Positions 48,301 to 55,443 of a stretch of DNA of 55,443 nt are shown here, piece after piece. The stretch is from the NCBI GenBank assembly GCA_013416795.1, contig RQSC01000757.1, positions 140,610 through 196,052 on the forward strand. Direction: 5' to 3'. Position 1 is the first letter of the stretch, and each line of letters begins with the position of its first letter. The notes beneath the pieces were generated by a model, which made no database searches, was not told the DNA's origin, and saw nothing but the letters and a program-made list of their open reading frames with translations. The stretch is from Prasinococcaceae sp. CCMP 1430. Taxonomy: Eukaryota; Prasinodermophyta; Palmophyllophyceae; Prasinococcales; Prasinococcaceae. A program made the translations under genes and the position numbers.

Positions 48301-51300
48301 TGTCCGTCTGTGCCGAGCAGAAAATGGTCGCCACGCCCGCGCCGCTCAGCCGCTCGAAGCAGTGGGCAAGCAGCGTCGACTTGCCCGCGCCGTCGGGGCC
48401 CGACAGGATGACCGGCTCGCCGCGCTCCAGCCAGGGCATCACCAGTGCCGCATTTGCACGCATATCGTGGGTCGGCACGAAGACATGTGCGGCATCATCG
48501 TCGCCATCGGCGTCGTCATCCTCATCGCCTTCACGATACGCCTCAGGCGGGCGCAGCAGTTCGTCGGCGAGCACCTCGCCACTCCAGCGCTCCACCTCTG
48601 CGTACAGCTCGTGGCGGGTGTCGAGCGGCAGGTTGGCGCCGAAGCCGCGCGCCACGCCAAGCGCGTAGCCGCGCGGCGTGGCGTCGTCGGGTCCGGTGGG
48701 CAGGCAGCTCAGCGCGTTGGCAATGAGGCCTGCACGCGTGGTGGGCACTGCCGGTGGGTGCGCCTGCGCCCAGTCGAGTGCCCTGTAAAAGAGGTCGGCG
48801 GTCGCACGCTCCGCGACAGGGCGCAGCTCCTCCGGTAGCGTCCCCAGCCACTTTCGCACCAGCAGCTTGGCGTCGAGGGCTTCCTCGCTCAGCACGATCA
48901 TGCCCATGCGGCTCACGGTTGCACGGCTGGCGAACTCGAGCGAGTGCGTCTCGAACAGGAAGTTGACGTTGTGCGCGAACTGGATGCGCTCGCCATTAGG
49001 GACTATTCGAGCTCGCGCCGAGCCAGGCAGCGCGGGTGGCGCCTGTCAGCGCCGTGCACGTGCCATCCATACGATGCGCGGGCGGCGGGGGGAGCTCTCG
49101 GACGCAGAGCGCTCGCGAGGCAGAGAGCGCACACAAAACATCGAGCTGCAAGGGGCGTGGCGTCAGCGCACCGCGCCAGCTGGCACCACGTACGCGTCAT
49201 GAGCTTGTTGTCGTCGAGCACGCTGTTGAGGCTCTCAATCCACACGGGGTCGACATCGCCGTCGATGACGATCCAACTGTGCGTGTCGAGGCTTTCGCGC
49301 ACAACCTGTCTGGCGGCGGCCACCATGACGCCGTCGTGCATCTCGCGAGTGTCCGGGTCCATGTAACCGAGGAGCTGCTCGCGTGGGATGGCCTTGGGAT
49401 TCATGACGTGCAGCTTGGGCGCACCCGCCGGCGTCTTGGCCAGCGCCAGCTCCAGAATGCGCCACAGCGTCGTCTTCCCGCAGCCCGAGGGCCCGACGAC
49501 GACCACGCCGATGCGCTGCGACAACGCGACGTGCAGCTGCATGACCTTCTGCACGTGCGCGTCGACCACCTCCAGCCCCATGTCTGACATCGCCGCGCGG
49601 ATGGCCGCTTCCATGTTGGCGTCGCCCGAGTCGTCCACGCGCACGCCGACGAACACATCGCCCACGAGCGCGTTGAAGCGCGCGACGTCCACGTGGGCGA
49701 GCTTGGGCAGCGTGCACACCCGCAGCGCGCGCACCAGCAGCTGCGACTCGAGCGACTCGTCAATGACGGATCCCCTCTCGCGCTCGGCCTGAAGGAGCAC
49801 CCCGGCGATAGACAGCGCGGTCTTCATGCTGCGTAGGCCCCAGTCGTATTGCACAGCCGCGCTGAGCAGCGCCTTCGAGGTGTCGAAGACCGCGACCAGT
49901 TTGCGCCCGAGCGCGCGCGCGTGCGCGTACCCCTCGCCGAGCAGCATCACCTCCGAGATGAGCTCGTTATTCGGCTTGGACATGGCTACCTGGCGGAAGA
50001 GCGCCTTGAGGTTGTCCGGCAGCTTGGAGCGACCCCCGTAGCCCTTGCCCGCTGGGTTGAGCGTGACGAAGATGCCAGCATTCTTGTTGACGTCCACGGT
50101 CCGCCCCAGGAACTCCATGGTCTCGGCACGCTGCTTGAGCGCGAACTGAATCGTTTGGATCTGCTGAGAGACCGCGCTGAGCACGTCGGGGAGCAGGCGG
50201 TTGAACTCGTCGAAGCAGCCCCACGCGCCGCATTTGGCGAGGCCGACGAAGATGCGCGCCATCGCGTGCATATCGAAGGCCTCATCGCAATTAAAAACCA
50301 GGCACTGTCGGCCGAAGGCCTGCGCCAGCGACTTGACACTCTCTGTCTTGCCGGTGCCTGCGGGCCCGTAGGGGTTGCCGCCCGCGCCCAGGTGCATGGC
50401 GGCCGTCAGCGTCAGATAGCACTTGTCCGTGAGCGGTGTGTACACGAGCTTGGGCGCGTTGCCCTGGTACTCGAACGTGTAGTCGCCGTAGTACTCGCCC
50501 ATGGCGCACGCCGCGCCGCCGCCCTTTGTGGCGTAGTACCGCAGTTGGCGATACCACGTGTAGTCGTCGAGCGAGCGCACGCCAGCGTCGGCCAGCTGAT
50601 CAACCACGTCGATCAGATGGATGACGTCAAGGACGAGCGCTTTGATCTTGAGGTTGAGCACCTTGTGGCCCGTGACATTCAGGCTCGTGTACTCGCGCAG
50701 CTGCTCGCTGAGCTTGCCGTGAAGCTGCTTGAGCGTCCCGCCCCTGATGGCCGCCTCGGCCTCCTGTGTGAAGTGCACGGCGTCAGCGAGGCCTAGCACC
50801 TGGCTAGGGATGGCGTCGTAGTCCTTCTCAGCCAGGCAGCGCTTCAGAAGGCCCTTGAGCGTGCCGACCATCTCCACGGAGAGCGCACCGAGCCACTCCT
50901 CGACGGAATCCGTCACGGCGACAGGCCGAGCGAGCGGCACGACTTCGCCGGCGGCCGACTGCATGCCCACGATGGCCTTGTTCTCTGCGCCGAAGCGCAC
51001 GGTGTGCACGCCCGCAAAGAGCTTTTTGAGGTGGCTCTGGATGACGGTGGGATCCTTGGACTGGCCGAGGATCTGCAGCAGGTCGTCGTCACCGATGAAG
51101 TAGAAGCGGGGAAACATGGAGCGCTTCTGCTCCAAGAAGACGGCCAGGGCCTTCTGGCAGTGTTCGAGCTGCTCCGTCATCCGGGGCAAGATGTGGAGCA
51201 GGCGTGGAAACTCGGAGAACGACACCACCAGCGGGTCGTTCTTCACGGCGCCCATGATGCGGCGGAAGTCGTCGTCGACCTTGCGGAAGCGCGCCTGCTC

Positions 51301-54300
51301 GTTGGGCAGCGCGCCGCGCCCGAAGATCGGCTGCAGGTAGACCCAGCGTCGCTGCACGCCGTTGAGCTGCGCGAGAGCATCGGCGAGCGTCGCCAGGCGC
51401 CGCCCCCACACGTCCGCCTCGTCCTTGAAGGCCGCAAAGAAGGGCGAGTCCTTGAGCGAGCCCAGAAGCGACTGGTTGTCGCCAACCTCGGTGAGAAGCT
51501 CTTTCCACTCCTTGATGAGCACCGTGCGTCGCACGGGCGCCGTGGCGGTCTCGTGCGGCACCACGGCGAATTGGCGCTCGAAGCCCCACACCTGCAGCTG
51601 CTCGAGCGCCTCGCGCAGCACGGTCTCGCCCTGCGCCTGCGCGTGCAGGTGCTTGAGCTGCTCAACATTGGCGAGCAGGCGCTGCGCCTTGCCCACGAAG
51701 GTGCCCAGGGTGAGCTCATCGACCTTGGTGCTCGTGGGCAGGCCGAGCAGGCTGAACATCTGGGCCCAGTGCGTGGGCTGGTAGCCGTCACCGCGCACGT
51801 ACGTGAGCGCCGGCACGGCCTTACGGTAGCCCTCGATTTCGCGCATGAGCATGAGCGCCACGGCGTCCTTGCCCGCCCCGCCGCGGTCCTTGACGCGCGT
51901 CGCCCACCGGGTGAGGAAGTCCTCGAAGTCAAAGAGGCGCGCGCGCACGGAGAACCAGTCCTTGCCCATCTGCTCACGCTTTGCCACGTCGAACTCGCCG
52001 TACACGGACCACGCCTCCTTCGTGGTCTCGATGTCCTCCTTGCACTCAGCGAGCGTCGTGAAGTCGGGCGGGTCGAGATCGAACGCGGCGCAGTTGGACG
52101 ACAGCCGCGCGGCATCCTCGCCGAGATCCACGAGCGCGGCCGCGTAGTCGTCGATCTTGGAGAGCGTCACCGACGCGTCGCCCTCGGGCACGCCCTGCGG
52201 CTTCAGCTGCAGCCAGCGCTCGCGGAAGGACTCGCACCGCAGCGCGAACTCGCGCAGCTCGCGCTCGATCCGCGACTTGAGCTGGTCCTTTTGCTCCTCG
52301 AGCCGCGCGCCATGCTGCTCGAGCTGCTGGAGGAAGCTGTCCCAGTCGTTGCTCAGGCCGCTCAAGTCGACGAGGTGCACGCTGGCCCCCTTGCCGCCGC
52401 CGCCGGCGTAATGGCGCAGCAGCTTGTTCTTTTCCTCGCAGCGGCGCTTGAGCGTGCCCATCGTGGGGATGTTCTGCACGAGCGCCTGCGCCTCGGCGCG
52501 CGCCTCGCCGATCTCCTCGAGGCTGGCGGCGTTCGCCTCGAGCATCTGGCGCCCCTTGCGCATCCACTCGTCGATCTGCTCCTTGTCGGCCTGCGCCTTG
52601 CGGCGCAGCGAGCCCAGGAGCGCTTCGTGGACCCCCTTGATCTGCTCGTCGATGGCCGACTTGACGGGCGCCAGGGAGACCAGGTAGCAGTCCACCTTGA
52701 GGCTCGCGGGCACGCGCTCGCTCGCGCGCTGGCGCTCGCGCAGCGACTTGAAGTTGGCGTCGTACTCCTGCACGGTGTCCACGTGCTCGTCGACGAAGGC
52801 CTCCATGTCTTCGACGGTGCCCAGCGCCACCCAGTCCTGCAGGCGCTTGAGCTCGTCCTGCAGGCGCATGAAGAGCGTCTCCGAGCGCTCGTGCACGCGG
52901 GCGATGGCAGCGCCGTAGCCCTCGGTCATGCGCCGGAAGAAGGTCGCCTCCGAGACGCCCCTGAAGGAGCCGGGGATGCCCAGGAACTGCTTGACGGACT
53001 TGTAGTGCGCCGCGCGCATCTGCTCGAGCGGCGGGTCGAACTGCAGGCGGCGGTGCTTGAAGACCATGCGCACCTCTGTCTGCGGCATGTGCTCGTTGAG
53101 GCACTCGAGGCCCACCTGGTACTGGTACTGCAAGACCTTGAACAGCTGGTAGTCCCAGTGCATGCGCCACTCGCGCGTGTCGTTTGGGTTCAGCCCCATG
53201 CTGCGCTCGATCTTGTCGAAGGACAGGCGCAGGTCCTTGATGCCCTCCTTCCAGCGGTCGCGGGCGCGCACGAGGTCGACCGACATGAGCGCGGCCACCT
53301 TGTCGCGCACGCGCGCGTGGTGCGCGCGCAGGCGGCGGTTCTTCGACGTGAGATTTGAGCAGGCCGCCTGCAGGCGCCCCACGTAGCCCTCGAGCTCGCT
53401 GACGTTGCTCCAGGTGAGCGGGGCGCCCATGGCCGTGCGCCCGTTCTTGATGACTTCCTCGAAGCGCAGCGCGTCCTCGAGCATGAGGCCCTTCTGACAC
53501 TGGAGCATCTCGTGCTGGATGTTGTTGTAGAAGTTGGCGACCTGCTTGAGCACCATCGCGTGGCGGTAGAAGCGCGCGGCGGTTTCCGCCGCCCGCGCGA
53601 GGTCGGGCGGCACGGCGAAGCCCAGCGCGCTCAGCTGGCGCACCTCGCGCAGCAGCGTCACCAGCTGGGGCTTGTAGTGCACCTCTACGTGGCCGTCGAC
53701 CATGTCGAGCGCCATGATCTTGCCGCTCGTCTCCAGCGAGAAGTCCTCGAGCGTCGCCTGCGTGTCCGCCTTCCACTCTTCGAAGTCGCGCTGCGAGCTC
53801 TCGCGCAGCTCGCGCGCGAGATCCTGCGCCATCAGTCCGAAGTCGGTCGGCGCGCGCTCGCCGCCGCCCCCCAGCAGAGCCTCGAAGGTCTGCTCCGCCT
53901 CGGCCACCTTGGCGCGGCACTGCGCGCTCCACGCGAGCCGGGCCACGCTCGCGGGCGCCAGCCGCCGCCCGCCGCCGCCGCCGCCGGCCTGGGCGTCCAT
54001 GTCCGAGCGGATGTTGCTCAGGTGCGACAGCGCGAGCCGCTGCAGCGTCTCCCGCTCCGGCCCGAGCGACGCCGCCACGCCGGGCCGGGCCATGAGCCCG
54101 CCCAGCCGTCGGAGCTCGCGGAAGACCTGCTGCGGCTGGGCGGCCGCCGCCGCGCCCCTGTCGCCGTGGGCGCCGACGGCGGCCGACAGGCTCGGGATGA
54201 CGACGGACGCGAGATGCTCTCGCAGGCGCTCCCCCACGCGCGCCTCGGCGGGCGCCGCGCCCGCCTCGTACTCCGCGCAGGCCGTCGCCCAGGTCGCGTC

Positions 54301-55443
54301 GGACAGTCCGCCCACGCGCAGGGGCTCGCAGTACCCGCTCGCGAAGGGCGCGAACGCATCGTCCAGGCGCAGCACGCGGACGTCCTCGGGCCCCAGCAGG
54401 CGGCGCATCTCGTGGTGGGCGTCGAGCATCTGCAGGATGGCCTCGCAGCGGCCGCCGAAGGCGCCCACCGCGGACACGTCGTACGCGGCGCCCTCCCAGG
54501 GGTGCGCTTTGGTCTGCAGCCAGATGCCCTGCGTGAGGTCGCTGACGGCCCTCTCCCAGCGCGCGCTCAGGCGCATCGCGAAGCGCAGCTCGGAGTCGAC
54601 GCGCGCGCGGTTCGCGCGGGGAGGCCACACGCCGCCGGCGAGCTTGCCGCGCGTGTACGCGGCGAAGGCCTCGCCGACGCAGCCCAGCAGGTGCGCCATG
54701 CGCCGCTGCGGGTACGCCTGCTCGCCGAGCCCCCACAGCGCGTCCAGCGCGTCGCGCGTGGCCTCGAGGAGCTCCAAGACCCCCTCGTGATCGAGCGCGC
54801 CCAGGTCGCCGAACTCCGCCCTGATGGGGTCGAACTCGCGGCACACCTCGCCGGCGGCGTCCCTCACGTGCGGCGCCGAGCGCGCCGAGCCGGCCAGGTC
54901 CTCCCAGAAGGACATCTCGTCGGAGGGCGTGGCGATGCCCGCCAGCGGCGCGGTGGCGGGGTCCGCGCGCTTCGACGAGCCGCCGCCGCGGCGCACGGCC
55001 GCGCCCAGCCCCGCCTCGACCTCGCGCACCAGCGCGCTCAGGTCGCCGTCCGCGGCCGCGCCGGCGGCGCCCTCCCGTTCGGCGTCCGCGCCGCGCTTGC
55101 CGCCGCGCGCGCCCACCAGCGGCGCGTAGACGCTCTTCACGCTGCGGTAGAACGCCGCCAGCAGCTGCGACGACGCGAACGAGCTCACCACCAGCTTGTG
55201 CGGCAGGTCGTTCAGCGAGAGCGCGCCCGGCGTCGCCTTGGAGAGGACGATGTGGTACGCGCCGCTGTCGTCGCCCGCGCTCACGTCGTTGGACAGCGCG
55301 ATCGGCGCGCAGGCGTCGCCCGCGGCGTCGCCCGCGACGGTCGCCCTGAGCGTGGCCACCGCAGGGTCGTCAAGGAAGGCCGCGAGCGCCCCCGAGTCGT
55401 CGGCGCGCACGCGCACCGCCGCGCGCGCCCTCTCCGGCGCGTC
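42323..55443 (-). CDS. DYNC2H1: cytoplasmic dynein-2 heavy chain (IFT dynein), 5' end beyond window
   Basis: Two exons, 55443-49194 and 49002-42323, joined in phase 1 by one 191-nt intron (GTACGT donor), give about 4300 residues. AAA1 P-loop GPAGTGKTE is at about 50340-50370, AAA2 GPSGCGKTT at about 49465-49495, AAA3 GPDGAGKST at about 48375-48405 and AAA4 GPSGVGRRS at about 47295-47330. The unusual GVGRR in AAA4, the AAA1 sequence CGAWGCFDEFNRLLPDVLSA and the C-terminal tail follow dynein-2, not dynein-1 or axonemal chains. Dynein-2 powers retrograde intraflagellar transport. The stalk coiled coils and microtubule-binding domain lie about 46600-45740. An in-frame TAG at 45736-45734 interrupts the frame just after the stalk; the alignment with animal DYNC2H1 continues without length change on both sides. 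Only about 50 N-terminal residues are missing at the window edge. Confidence 0.96.

Noticed and set aside
51004-53358. 784-codon plus-strand open frame inside the dynein gene
   Set aside because: Shadow of the dynein frame: His/Leu/Arg-rich low-information sequence with no domain.

Overview
This is a strongly GC-rich nuclear segment from a eukaryote. It is gene-dense (about 24 protein genes in 55 kb), on both strands, with few and short GT-AG introns. A nearly complete cytoplasmic dynein-2 heavy chain implies the cell builds cilia or flagella. Transit-like N-termini, a TRP-like membrane protein with a proline-rich ectodomain and the extreme GC3 bias point to a unicellular alga. A haptophyte (for example a pavlovophyte) is my best guess; this is inference, because no rRNA or organelle marker lies in the window. 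No prokaryotic operons, CRISPR arrays, tRNAs, rRNAs, transposons or viral genes were seen.

Layout. 0-6.3 kb: an mTERF-like protein (+), a secreted acetamidase/formamidase (-) and a membrane-anchored SxxK serine hydrolase (-). 7-9.8 kb: a single-exon FIG4/SAC phosphoinositide phosphatase (+). 9.9-16.7 kb: a coiled-coil protein (-), a HutX/ChuX-like protein (+), a TCAIM-like J-domain protein (+), a myeloid-leukemia-factor-like protein (-) and SNU13 (+). 16.8-21.5 kb: a 1029-residue alanine-rich helical protein (-), a tiny membrane protein (-) and the Fe-S scaffold ISCU (-), cut by a 429-N assembly gap. 21.9-26 kb: a Cys-rich/sulfotransferase protein (+), a YCII-domain protein (+) and a stand-alone class II aaRS anticodon-binding-domain protein (-). 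26-32.7 kb: MCM2 (+) behind a cluster of E2F-like sites, octanoyltransferase LIPT2/LipB (-) and a Deg-like serine protease (+). 32.9-42.1 kb: an EEF2KMT-like methyltransferase (+), a glutathione S-transferase (-), a short MTHFR-like protein (+), a TRP-like multi-pass protein (+) and an unknown single-TM protein (+). 42.3-55.4 kb: DYNC2H1 (-), running off the right edge with only its extreme N-terminus missing.

The genes are mostly unrelated housekeeping functions: replication, splicing, Fe-S and lipoate biogenesis, phosphoinositide turnover and retrograde intraflagellar transport. No multi-gene pathway is apparent. The features most worth checking are: an in-frame TAG in the dynein-2 gene that coincides with an 18-nt GT-AG unit; a 5' splice-site preference for GTRCG rather than GTAAG; a palindromic TGTAC(A) element near many gene ends; E2F-like sites before MCM2; and several reading-frame breaks that may be sequence errors.
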